64,000 nucleotides of DNA from positions 62,001-126,000 of the forward strand of contig JABSSW010000041.1 in assembly GCA_018902385.1 (NCBI GenBank). The letters run 5' to 3'. Shown here one piece after another: positions 51,905 through 61,990 of the stretch. Position 1 is the stretch's first letter. Each line of letters opens with the position of its first letter. A program made the translations under genes and the position numbers. A model generated the notes under the pieces. That model did not search any database. It saw nothing but the letters and a program-made list of their open reading frames with translations, and was not told where the DNA came from. The stretch is from Physcia stellaris. Its lineage: Eukaryota > Ascomycota > Lecanoromycetes > Caliciales > Physciaceae.

Positions 51905-53717
51905 ATTAATCGAATCATGTTATGATTGCAAATAATTGTTATTTGTTTTTGTTAATTTGAAAATTTGAAAAAACATCACTTGAATGAATTTTGAATGTCG
52001 CAATATTGCGCAATGAAATATCTTTCAACATTGAATATACAATATATTATAATCAGATTTAAATTGTGAATCAAATGTAAAAAAACATTTTCATAAACGA
52101 AATTATGATTTCATTTTGAAAATTGCGTTTGATATGACGAGATAATCGAAATGACTGAAAAATTTTTTGAAATGTCGAAAACTTCTAAGTCCGACGAAAA
52201 TCATCTCAATCTGAACTCATTCAGCAATATGATTTGAAATGATTCGATTTCGAAAACTTATTGATATCGTTCGAAATCTCGTTCGAAAACATTACAATTT
52301 GCTTTTTATTCAATCATTATCTCAAATATTTTGCATTCATTTCATGAAATCATTTTAGAAAATTTTCACGCTCGATTGCTGCAGAGTTTTTCGTCTTCGA
52401 ATGATTCGATTTTGAGTTTTTGTTAATTGCATAATCAATCAATATATATGTACATATACGTGCATGCATAATCAATAATTTAATGCAATATTCATTGAAA
52501 ATCAATAAATTAATGCAATTTCACTAGAATATCAATAAATTAATACGAATTATATTGAAAATATTCAAATAAACTTTCAATTATTTTCGAGCAGTTTGTT
52601 TATATAATTCATGAAATTTCTCGTTCTTTTCGTCTTTATTCATGACAAAACTTTTCTGTTAACTAGTTAAATAATCAATAAAACACACATACACATACAG
52701 AAAATGTCATTTGCGTTCGAAAACTATTTTCGATTTTATGCGTTTACAGATTTCGAAATTACTTCTCAAGATTTCTGAGAAATACTCAATATTTTGTCGA
52801 TAAATGTCGAAGAGAAATTCGTTTTTGTCAGAAACGAGTGCAACAATTGAAAATCGCGTTGAGAAATGATGTCGACAATAAATTTTTCTTATTTTTAATT
52901 TCATTAATTATTGATTAATATGTCATACAATTTGTCAATTACGTCGATGACGCAATGTTGTATAACAACACGTCATTTGACGACAATTTGACGTATTAAA
53001 TTGATTCGAACGACAATTGACAAATTATTCACGTCGATACAACTGTAAATACTTTTTTTGTTTTTTCAATAATAAATCATTAACAATTGCTATAGTTCGG
53101 TCAAAATTCTGTCAATATTGACATTAATACAACTACAAATGTTGAAAATTACGAGTCGAACGAACGTCGTTTTCGAAACGTAAATAATTTTTTTTTTTTT
53201 GTAATTTTTTGTTAATTATTTACTAATTTTGTTTAGCGATTTAAAGGTTCAAAAAATCGCTCAAAATCGACTCGTACTAGTCATTCTGAAACTAGATTGT
53301 CGACTAGAATAGTCAAGAGTCAAACAATGAAGACAGAAATAAATTATTCTTGTATTAATTTTTATTTTATTATTAACGTTATTAGAAAATCTTCACTAAA
53401 ATGCAACATTGTCTCGAGCAATTCGAGATAAATCAATGTGTCATTTCACGTGATTTTTGACTAATTTCTATAGAAATGTCGTGAGAAATTGAAAGTTCTT
53501 AAACGTAATTACTAGATAGTTTCTGTAAATAGTTTACGCGAAATATTCAACATATTTCGTCAATTCATGACGCAATTAATTTTTTGTTTCTTTTTAAAAA
53601 TTCTTCATTGATTTGTGATTGTCATGTATTTTTTGCAGAATTTTAGCTTGAAAACTGATACTTTTAAAAATTTATTCGTAAAACTATTTCGTTGATATAA
53701 ATTGTAAATACAAAAAA
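51905..53717. other. Gene-free AT-rich DNA downstream of the TLH pseudogene
   Basis: At 52,430-52,570 the word AATCAATAAATTAATGCAA recurs about four times as a decayed ~35-base repeat. At 53,235-53,261 an 8-base inverted repeat (AGCGATTT / AAATCGCT) is followed to 53,330 by a small islet with several CTAG/CTAGT words and more CT/AG than its neighbours. I cannot tell if the islet is the TLH 3' region or a small element. No gene is recognised. Confidence 0.4.
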
Positions 53718-54035
53718 TTAAAAATTGACAATGTATTTAAACGCTTGACTCGCTTCTAATTTTCGAAATAAAATTTTGTCTGATAAATGATTTGCAAAAC
53801 ACGTTGATTCGTTATTGTCAACGTTGAAATTTTTAACGTTTTTTTCTTTCAAATCGTTTTTGTACGCGTGAATAACGTGTAAATATGCAAATATATCTTG
53901 ACATAAAACACATCGTTTCATTTTAGAATATTTCGATTTTCGACGAAAAATAGAACAAATTTTGAACGGCATAAAACATTCAGAACAAATCGTTTCGAAT
54001 TTTCGATTCGAATATTTTGAATCGTTAAAAATCGA
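53718..54035 (-). other. Terminal Cys-rich segment of the TLH pseudogene
   Basis: In the frame that follows 54,073, TICSECFMPFKICSIF matches the family's C-terminal 'C.KC..P..IC..W' pattern. It is followed by KRCVLCQDIF and later ESTCF. The ORF end at 53,718 is taken as the end of the pseudogene. A frame change separates this from the preceding segment. Confidence 0.65.
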
Positions 54036-54072
54036 CTCGATTGTTTTAACAATCCGTACGCAATTTGAAATT

Positions 54073-56270
54073 CTAATCTTTTAAATTTTTGCATTTTGAC
54101 GACGAATGTGAAAAATAATTTGACGATTTGTATATTTTACAAAATATACAACGTGTGATCAATCGTTGAATTTTTTTGATAATTTTCGAAAATTGTTCGT
54201 TGATTATTTCGTTTTCGATTTGATTTTTCATGTGTTGTAATAAATCGTCGTCTATATCGAATTCGTCGTCGTTTGTATCGTTGTTTTCAAGAAGTTCGAA
54301 ACGATTTCGAAATTGATATAATTGTTGAAATTTGTCGAATTTTTGTTCGTCGTCAGAATTATCAGAAAATTCAACATCGATATCGTTTGATTTTAACAAT
54401 CGATTTTTCGACGTTGTTGTGTTTTCATTTTCAGAATTTTCGTCGTCGTCAGAATTTTCGTCGTTCGAAATTTCGTCGTCGTTTGAATTTTCGTCGTCGT
54501 TTGAATTTTCGTTTGAATTTTCGTTTGATTTGTCAATTGAATTCGCACTGTTTGACAATTGTATAAATTCGTTGTTGAATATTTCATTTTTTTCAACGTT
54601 TGTCATATCAATTTCGCGTGTATTTTTGTTTTGATGTTCTTGAAATATTTTTTTCGTTTGTTGTTGATTTCGTAAATTACGTTTTTGTTGTCGAATATTT
54701 TGTGTTGAATATATTTCGCGACAACGTTTCGATTTTTCGTCGTTAATATTGTTATGAAATTCGTCGTTTTGAACGAAATCGTCAATTGATAAAATGAAAT
54801 TCATTGTTGTTGTTTTTTGTTTTCGACATTTTCGAACATATTTGTTGTATTCGTTTTGAACAAACGAATCGTACATGTTCAATGTTTTGTTTTTTCGAAC
54901 AATTTCGTCGACAATTTCGTCGTTTGAAGACGATGATATATCGTATAAATTGTTGTCATCGATTATAAATTTCGATTGTTTTTTCGTAACGTTTTGAGTC
55001 GATTTTTTATCGTGATAATAATCGTACGTTTTTTCGTCGATTAAATCGTAAAATTCTGAACTGTTTACGAAATTTTCAATTGACATTATCATGTTTTGAA
55101 TCATTGTTTTGTTTTTGACGTTTTTGCGTGTTTGTTTGACATATTTTTTGTATTTTTCTTTTACAATTTTGTTTTGTTTGTGAAAAAATGTTGTTTCAAA
55201 TTTTGAATCGATATTTGAATTCGAAATCGAATCGTGACTCGATTTCTGTATAATATTCGACGAAATTTGATTATTGTCACGTTGACTTATATTTAACGTT
55301 GATTCGAATTGTAAATGCAAAGAATCGTTTAATTTTTGACGCGATAAATCGTTCGATTTGTCGATTGATTCGTTGTTTGATTCGTCATTTGATTCGTCGT
55401 TTGAATCGTTATTTAATTCGTCGTTTGAATCGCTATTTGATTCGTCGTTTGAATCGTCATTTGATTCGTCGTTTGAATCGTTAATCGATTTGTTATTTGA
55501 ATTATCGTTGAATTGAACGTTCGATTGTTGTTTTGATTCGTTGTTTGAATTTTTCAATTGTTTTTGTCGTTCTTTGTGAGAATTGTGAATTTTCATTAAT
55601 TCTGAAATCAATCTGTCGAAGTTTTGAATAAATTCGTAAATAATATGCATAGCGTGTATGCAATCTGTATCGAATATTGAAGATTTTTGACAAAGAAATT
55701 TCGAAAACGTTAAAGAATTCGAATTCGAATTCGATTTCGAAAATTCGTTAAATACGAATTCATCAAGAATTTTTTTATGACAAAACGCAATAGTTAACAA
55801 AACGTACAAAGACGTTGTTAAATATTGACATTTGTTATTTTTTCGTGTATTGTTACACAATTTTTGCGACAATAAACAATAATAACAAGAAAATTCTTCA
55901 ACGAGTAATTTGTTTTTCTTGATTTCGTCTTTGATATTCTTTGCTAAAACTTGAAAATCGAAAAGTTTTTCATGTTTACAATTTGACGTTTCGTGTAAAT
56001 GCATATCGTCAAATTTTCTGTGACGAAAACAATTGAAACAAAAATTCGAAAATTTTTCGTAATATCGTAAAAATTTCGATTCTTCGTGAAAATTCGACGA
56101 AATTTTCGAAATTTCGTTTGTTTTTTGTTGTTGTAATTCGTTGAATCGTTTTTCACATAAATAACAAAGATTTTGATTGTGTGAACACTTTTCAGTTTTT
56201 TTATTGTCGAAATAATTGTCGAAAACACGTCGTAAACATTTTTTTCTAATAAATATGCATGTAACATATT
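54073..56270 (-). other. Cys-rich and Asn/Asp/Ser-rich C-terminal part of the TLH pseudogene
   Basis: After lobe 2 the same frame gives CLRRVFDNYFDNKKTEKC and LCYLCEKRF, like the Cys-rich segment after RecQ lobes in TLH proteins. A long open run to 54,073 then has CFNCF...HE...C, a 643-codon stretch with many repeats of Asn-Asp-Glu-Ser-Asn (two blocks, ~55,350-55,510 and ~54,430-54,560), a likely disordered acidic insert, and CIFC...H...C near its end, a zinc-knuckle-like motif. The acidic blocks are coded by TCGTCG-rich DNA, an 18-30-base repeat. The family's tail is usually shorter, so the insert is a local expansion. Confidence 0.7.
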
Positions 56271-56325
56271 TTGATCGATTCGAAAACGTCGTTTTCTTTC
56301 GTTATTTTTCGATCGATTTTATTTT

Positions 56326-56811
56326 CTATTTTTCGTGATAGAAAATTGTAAGAAACGAAAAAATCGATGTTGCATTCTCGTTATTACGACCGGCTCGTCC
56401 GATTTGTTGATCGACAATAATCATTGATTCGTGTTTTGAAACGTGTAAAACGTATTTTATTGACGAATAATCGATTTCTTCGTTAAATGCTGAAGTAGCA
56501 ATTAAAATACGTTGATTATTGTCTTGAAAAAACGATTTTTGCGTCGATTCTTTGTCGTTTTGTGTCATTTTCGCGTGATAATACAATGTTTTGTATTTAC
56601 GTGCGAAATCTTCACATTGTTGTTTTTCTTTTGTATAAATCAATATTTTTTCGTCGTTTTTTAACGTATGATAAAGTTCTTGTTGAATACAATTTTTCAA
56701 ATCTTCAAATATATCGATATTTTGTTTGTGTTCTCGAACGATATATTTGATGTTATTTCGTGTCGTTGTTGTGTGAAATATTTCATATTTTTGAATCGAA
56801 AATTGCGTCAT
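56326..56811 (-). other. RecQ-like helicase lobe 2 of the TLH pseudogene
   Basis: 161 codons with RNNIKYIV (start of lobe 2), ILIYTKEKQQCEDFA (motif IV), YYHAKM, RILIATSAFNEEID (motif V; the family's AFGMGID, with both glycines replaced), VLHVSKHESM, and QQIGRAGRNNENA (motif VI, about 56,386-56,409). Motif VI is intact, with both arginines and both glycines. The underlying DNA there keeps CC and GG, which are rare in the surroundings. Confidence 0.9.
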
Positions 56812-57780
56812 TATTTTTGTAAAATTTCTGTTGTAAAACTTGCTGATAAAAATATCAATTGAATTTTATACAAATTGATTTGTGACAGATGTTTCATGAT
56901 ATATCGAAATTGTTTATGCAAAACAATCAAATGTGTTTCGTCGAAAAAAAGTCGAATATGTTTATTTTGTCGAATTTGTAACGATAAATAATCGTAAAAC
57001 GTTGAATTTTCGAATAAATTTTCGTAAAATATTAATTGCAAATTTGACGAATGTTGTGCGTTGTTTTCGAATAATTTTGCGTGAATATTGAACGTTTTCA
57101 ATCGTTTATTCATGTCGAATTTTAACGATACAAGTGCAACGTTACAAAGTTAATTGTTTTTTCGAAATAAATGACGAAAACATAAATAACAGACTTTTTT
57201 TCTGCTTCGATTCCTGCTCGAAAAACACATTCGAAACGTTATTTTCGATTGCTTTTATTGATTCGAATTGTGCGTTTGATTTAAACGTTGCGTTTGAAAT
57301 TTTGAAAAATCGTTGTAACGATAAATTTAAATCAAGAACGTTTTCGTTAACATCTCGTGTTAATAACGACGTATTGAAAGATATTTCATTTGACGTTTTT
57401 AATTTTTTGTTTGTTGTTGTAACGTTGTCGTCGTCGTCGTTCGAATTTGAACGAATACGTTTCGTAATCGAATTTCCGTTTAAATTAAAAAATTCTTGAT
57501 ATTTTTTGCAAAATTTCAACGCTTCGAGTTGTGCATTTTTCGATGTATTTATCAACGTATGTTGATCGCGTCCGTAATGAAATTGATTCGTTTTACGAGA
57601 ATGATTCGCTTGTATAAATTGTATTGATTCGTCGTTGTCAGAATTCGACGAATCGTTGTCATTGTAATTTGAAATCAAAATTCGTTCACGAATAATATAC
57701 GTCATAACTTGACGTAACATCGCGATTCGTAACGGCGTTTGAATATATTGTAACGATTTTAATTTAATAAAATCAGACAT
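56811..57780 (-). other. RecQ-like helicase lobe 1 of the TLH pseudogene
   Basis: The frame 57,780-57,142 includes QANHSRKTNQFHYGRDQ (the family's QAGHS...YGRS phrase), FKSNAQFESIKAI (RecQ motif 0, which holds the Q that contacts ATP) and SKQKKSLLFM at about 57,190-57,220. The last is the Walker A position, with Lys-Ser kept but the glycines lost. After a frame change near 57,140, ALVSLKFDMNKRL (motif Ia/Ib), FFDETH (motif II, the DExH box, near 56,945) and FLSASF (motif III) follow. Glycine loss in Walker A would abolish ATP binding if this is the true sequence. Confidence 0.85.
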
Positions 57781-57923
57781 TGATTCAGATGTGAATATTT
57801 TGTCGTTATTTTCGAATAAATGAATCGACGATAACGTTTTCGAATCTAAATAACGAATTTGTAAAAATTCGTAAAAAGATGCACGAACAGTAAATAATAA
57901 ACGATAATTTTGAAACGCGTTCG

Positions 57924-59273
57924 TTACAAAATCGAATATTTTTGCTTTTTTCGTTGTTTCGATTGATTTTTGTGATATCGTAAATTAAACATGATTAATT
58001 TCGATGTTTCGTCGTAAAAAACTTCGCGTAAACCCGTATGTAACGAGTTTTTGAATTTTGTTTTAATAATTTCTTCGCCACGAGCAAACGCTCCGGTTGT
58101 TAAATAAATAACAATTAATAACAATTTTAAAAAGTCTTTTCGATGTTGTAAATATATCGAAATTTGATTGTTATTAATTGTTGTATTTTTGCCGTGAAAA
58201 AACGATGAAATTCAGTCGTTGTTTTGAAAAAACGTCGAATAAAAAATTGTTTCAAATGCGAAAAATCTTGATTTTTCGTGACGTGTTCAACGAAATAAAA
58301 TTGATCTTTTTGTTCGTGTAAATCGTCATAAATTTCGTTAAGATTAATTGACGTTTCGAGTTCGTTTTTGTCGATTTGTAACAAATTTTCGAATAATTGT
58401 CGTTCAAGATCGTCAATTAATTGATTGAAAAATGTTCGTAATTTGTTGATTGAAATTTCAACGTTATCGTATCGAAGAATATCGTTAGAAACGTCTGTAA
58501 TTTTAGAATTTCCAGTTTCGTTCATCGAGATTTTTCGCGTTAAAGCTCGATAATTTTGTATTGTTTCGAAACAATTTCGTGAATCGTTTGATACGTGTTC
58601 GAGTAAATTTTCGTGAAAAAACGATGACAAGTTGAAATCATTATCGTCGTCGTCGTTTGCTTGATTGTTTCGATAATTGACGTACAACATGTAAAAATAT
58701 CGAAGCATGTAAAGAAGTTTGCTGCATAATTTTTCGATCATTGACGTTTTGATAAATGTTTTATCAACAGAACTTATTGATTTGCAAACAAAAAACGTAA
58801 CAACAATACTGTCAAACGTTGCGTGTTTGTCGAGTCGTTTTTGTTCTGTTTTTTGACGTAACAATTCAAACGTTAATCGAATAATACACGTTTTAATCGT
58901 TTGTTTAAATTCGTTTGTTGTTTTTTGTCGTCAATTTCTTGATTCGAGACAAAAGTTGCGTAATTAATCGAATAATTTTCGAAATTGTCGTTGTAATAAC
59001 GATTGCGAATAATTTTGATTTTTCGATTTCGATTGAATAATAAATATAACAGATTAAATCTGCAAACGTCGAATAATAATCTTGAATTGACGACGTATTT
59101 TGCAATTCTTGAAACGAATTCATTTTTTTGTTATGTAAAGCAATATCGATTGCTTTATCTGTATGTAACAATTGTTTTAATCGAATATCGAATTTTTGAA
59201 TTAATTCGTTTGATTCGATTGCGAGTTCAAGCGTTAATTCGTGTAAACAACGTAATTGTTCGTGTTGTTTCAA
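57924..59273 (-). other. Central conserved region of the TLH pseudogene
   Basis: Three frames succeed each other. 59,273-58,905 holds YYSTFADLICYIYYS, the counterpart of the family's 'W..LLCFVWRT'-type phrase. 58,864-58,127 holds RALTRKISMNETGNSKI and IINKLRTF-like text followed by LIDDLERQLFENLL, matching the family's 'LRTYG.KI' to 'LF.ELL' block. 58,124-57,924 holds TTGAFARGEEIIKTKFKN, then REVFYDE and LRYHKNQ, matching the family's 'G.P.RGTELL...RN' and 'YHK' phrases. Residue order and spacing agree with TLH proteins from memory; no search was run. Confidence 0.75.
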
Positions 59274-59415
59274 GAATTTTGTATTGACAAATTGTATTAA
59301 ATCGTCAATATTTTTGTTTTCGAGATATTCGTGAAAAATGATTGTTGTAAAAACAAATTGTATTCTTTGAATTGCGTCGTTTCGTTTCGTTGAATCGATT
59401 GCATTTTGATATCGT

Positions 59416-59998
59416 TTAATTGTTGATTATATTCGTTGATTTGATTTGTTTCGTCGTTTGTAAAATCTGTTTGTAACGTTGAATTTTGACGTGTAACGTT
59501 GATTTGATTGTCGAATAAAACAGCGAAAAATTTTCGATATCGATTTGTTGTAAAAATTTGCGCGTAAATACGTTCGAATTATAAAACGTTTCTGTTGATT
59601 GTTTTGTTTTTTTGTCATTGTGTTTTTGATTACAATGCATACGCATTTTTTTTCGTTACGTACAACATACGAACAACTTTTACACGAAAAAGCGTCGTTA
59701 TATGTGTACAAAAACGGAAAAAAATGCTTGAAATTTTGAGAAATTTCAATATCTTTCGTTGAAACAAGTGAATAATTTTTCAAGTCGTTTATAATTGATT
59801 TTTTTCGTTGAAAGTTAAATTTCGATGTTGAACGTTAGAATTGAAATGAGTAATCGATTTGTCGTTGTTTTCGTTGTTTATAACGACGTGACATTTTGTA
59901 CAAAAAACGATTTTGAATTCTTTATTGTAATAAAGAAAATCGTTAATTTGTTCAACGTTGTCAATAACGTTAGAATTGTTAATATCGTAAAAAGACAT
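59416..59998 (-). other. OrsD-like domain segment of the TLH pseudogene
   Basis: The N-terminal part (59,998-59,789) reads FLYYNKEFKIVFCTKCHVVI and later HF...QH, like the first Cys-x2-Cys...His...His unit of OrsD (PF12013, formerly DUF3505). The next frame (59,783-59,427) has DAFSCKSCSYVVRNEKK, and another (59,646 onward) begins MRMHCNQKH, together the pattern of the second zinc unit (C-x2-C ... M-R-x-H ... H). The frame changes between these parts; the first change falls at an A-run near 59,805, the second near 59,650. Confidence 0.8.
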
Positions 59999-60023
59999 TT
60001 TGAAAAATTTTTTTCTTGAAAAT

Positions 60024-60290
60024 AAAAAGAAACAATAAAACAATAAAACAATAAAAAATAAAGCAATAAAAAATAAAAACGAAAACAATAAAACAATAAA
60101 ACAATAAAACAATAAAACAATAAAACAATAAAACAATAAAACAATAAAACAATAAAACAATAAAACAATAAAACAATAAAACAATAAAACAATAAAACAA
60201 TAAAACAATAAAACAATAAAACAATAAAATAAAACAATAAAACAATAAAACAATAAAACAATAAAACAATAAAACAATAAAAAAAAAACA
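60024..60290 (+). repeat. (CAATAAAA)n 8-bp microsatellite
   Basis: About 24 uninterrupted copies at 60,083-60,281 with one 5-base slip near 60,225, plus imperfect copies to the left. On the plus strand each unit contains AATAAA. It lies directly upstream of the TLH start. The Phe-Tyr-Cys-Phe-Ile-Val-Leu-Leu translations on the minus strand are by-products. Confidence 0.97.
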
Positions 60291-60354
60291 AAAAACAAAT
60301 TAACAAATTGAAATAAACTTAACGTTGAAAGTAATTTTTTTTTTAATTTTTGAA

Positions 60355-60600
60355 TTGTATTTCGCGTATGTAATTCGTGTGAAACGTTGTACGTGTATAT
60401 GTGTTGTGTATATGTTGCGTGTATATATTTCGTGCGTGTGTTTCGTGTTTGTGTTTTGTGTATATCGTTTGAATATGTATGTTGTATGTGTGTTTCGTAT
60501 GTGTATTTTGTAAATTTGTTGTCAATATGTGTATCGTGTGTATGTTTCGTGTGTAAATGTGTGAAAATGTGAAAAATGTGAACGATTGAAAAAGAATTAA
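60355..60600 (+). repeat. GT/purine-pyrimidine alternating low-complexity tract
   Basis: Words GTGTATATGT, GTGTTTCGTG, ATGTGTGAAA and TTTCGTGTGT recur over 240 bases, almost all built from TG, CG and TA steps, so pyrimidine and purine alternate. No cytosine in the core precedes a pyrimidine. Short Cys/Val/Tyr-rich frames here are by-products. Confidence 0.8.
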
Positions 60601-60649
60601 AGAGAAAATTTCGTTGTTTATATATTGCAAAAAGAATAAAATTTTATTA

Positions 60650-61690
60650 TTAAATTTATTAAATTTATTCGTGCATGAATATTTATTTATTCATGCACGA
60701 ATATTTATTTATTCATGCACGAATATTTATTTATTCATGCACGAATATTTATTTATTCATGCACGAATTCTTTTTTATTCGTGCGAAAATTAAATTGATT
60801 CGTGTAAAAATTAAATTGTATTGTTAAAATATTAAATTTATTCGTGCATGAATATTTATTTATTGATGCACGAATATTTATTTATTCATGCACGAATATT
60901 TATTTATTCATGCACGAATATTTATTTATTCATGCACGAATATTTATTTATTCATGCATGAATTAAATTGATTTGTGTAAAATAAATTTGTATTGTTAAA
61001 TTTAATAAATGTATTCGTGCATGAATATTTATTTATTAAATTAAAATATATTCGTGCATGAATTAAAATATATTCGTGCATGAATTAAAATATATTCGTG
61101 CATGAATTAAATTATATTCGTGCATGAATTAAAATTATATTCGTGCATGAATTAAATTATATTCGTGCATGAATTTTTATTTATTTGTGCATCAATTAAA
61201 ATTTATTCGTGCATCAATTAAAATTTATTCGTGCATGAATTAAAATTTATTCGTGCATGAATTAAAATATATTCGTGCATGAATTAAAATATATTCGTGC
61301 ATGAATTAAATTATATTCGTGCATGAATTTTTATTTATTCGTGCATGAATTAAAATTTATTTGTGCATGAATTAAAAATATTCGTGCATGAATTTTTATT
61401 TATTCGTGCATGAATTAAAATTTATTTGTGCATGAATTAAAAATATTCGTGCATGAATTAAAATATATTTGTGCATGAATTAAAATTTATTCGTGCATGA
61501 ATTAAAATTTATTCGTGCATGAATTAAAATTTATTCGTGCATCAATTAAAATTTATTCGTGCATGAATTAAATTATATTCGTGCATGAATTAAATTATAT
61601 TCGTGCATGAATATTTATTTATTCGTGCATGAATTAAAATTTATTCGTGCATGAATTAAAATTTATTCGTGCATGAATTTTGTTGATTTG
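60650..61690. repeat. ~22-bp minisatellite, TTCGTGCATGAA core, with orientation switch and 173-bp super-period
   Basis: About 45 units. From 60,685 to 60,975 most units read ATTCATGCACGAATATTTATTT; from about 61,014 they read ATTCGTGCATGAATTAAAAT, the reverse complement of the core, so the array switches orientation. The phrase TAAATTTATTCGTGCATGAA or its near copy starts a super-unit at 60,668, 60,841 and 61,014, exactly 173 bases apart. Variants include CGTGCATCAA and TGTGCATGAA. No coding is seen. Confidence 0.95.
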
Positions 61691-61739
61691 ATATTAATAT
61701 TTTTGTTATTTTATTATTTCAATTCAATTAACGTTCATG

Positions 61740-61990
61740 TACAAATTTAGAAACGATTGCGTTATCGCAAAATTCTCGAAACTTAATTAAATTTTCGAAA
61801 TAAAAAAATTCGAAAAATTCGTAAAACATTAAACATTAATTCGATTTGACTAAACATTATTTTTTATTCTATTTTTAACGTAAATTTCAAAACTGATTTC
61901 AAATTTTCGATACGTCAAATATTCATTGAAAAAAAGCATCGATATCGCAAGAATTTCGAAATTTAATCGAATTTTCGAGTTATCAAAATT
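61740..61990 (+). repeat. Decayed boundary unit of the ~183-bp satellite
   Basis: This unit aligns with the preserved units to its right, but GCCGCTAACTCGATCCGG-type text has become ACATTAATTCGATTTGACT, CTGG has become CTGA, GGAACTTAG has become GAAATTTAA, and CACCGATACC has become CATCGATATC. Nearly all changes are C-to-T or G-to-A. From about 62,000 the text abruptly keeps CC and GG. Confidence 0.8.

Larger units (their letters stand above)
53718..59998 (-). pseudogene. Telomere-linked RecQ-type helicase with OrsD domain (TLH), decayed
   Basis: Fragments in the right order on the minus strand match the architecture of fungal subtelomeric TLH proteins: OrsD zinc-binding domain, central conserved region, RecQ-like helicase with two lobes, then Cys-rich tail motifs. 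RecQ helicases unwind DNA 3' to 5'. TLH genes sit next to telomeres in many fungi and are linked to telomere maintenance (for example tlh1 in fission yeast). The start at 59,998 (ATG, MSFYDIN) is chosen because upstream is only an 8-base repeat. Total span is ~2,090 codons, within the family's usual size. The frame changes roughly eight or nine times, partly at A-runs, and the helicase frame meets stops at about 56,326 and 56,300; introns cannot explain them convincingly, because no splice consensus is clear. A very Asp/Asn/Ser-rich insert sits in the tail. Assembly errors in homopolymers are an alternative for some breaks. Confidence 0.85.

Noticed and set aside
60000-60298. Phe-Tyr-Cys-Phe-Ile-Val-Leu-Leu N-terminal extension of the OrsD frame
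   Set aside because: It is the CAATAAAA microsatellite read on the minus strand; the ATG at 59,998 fits the family better.
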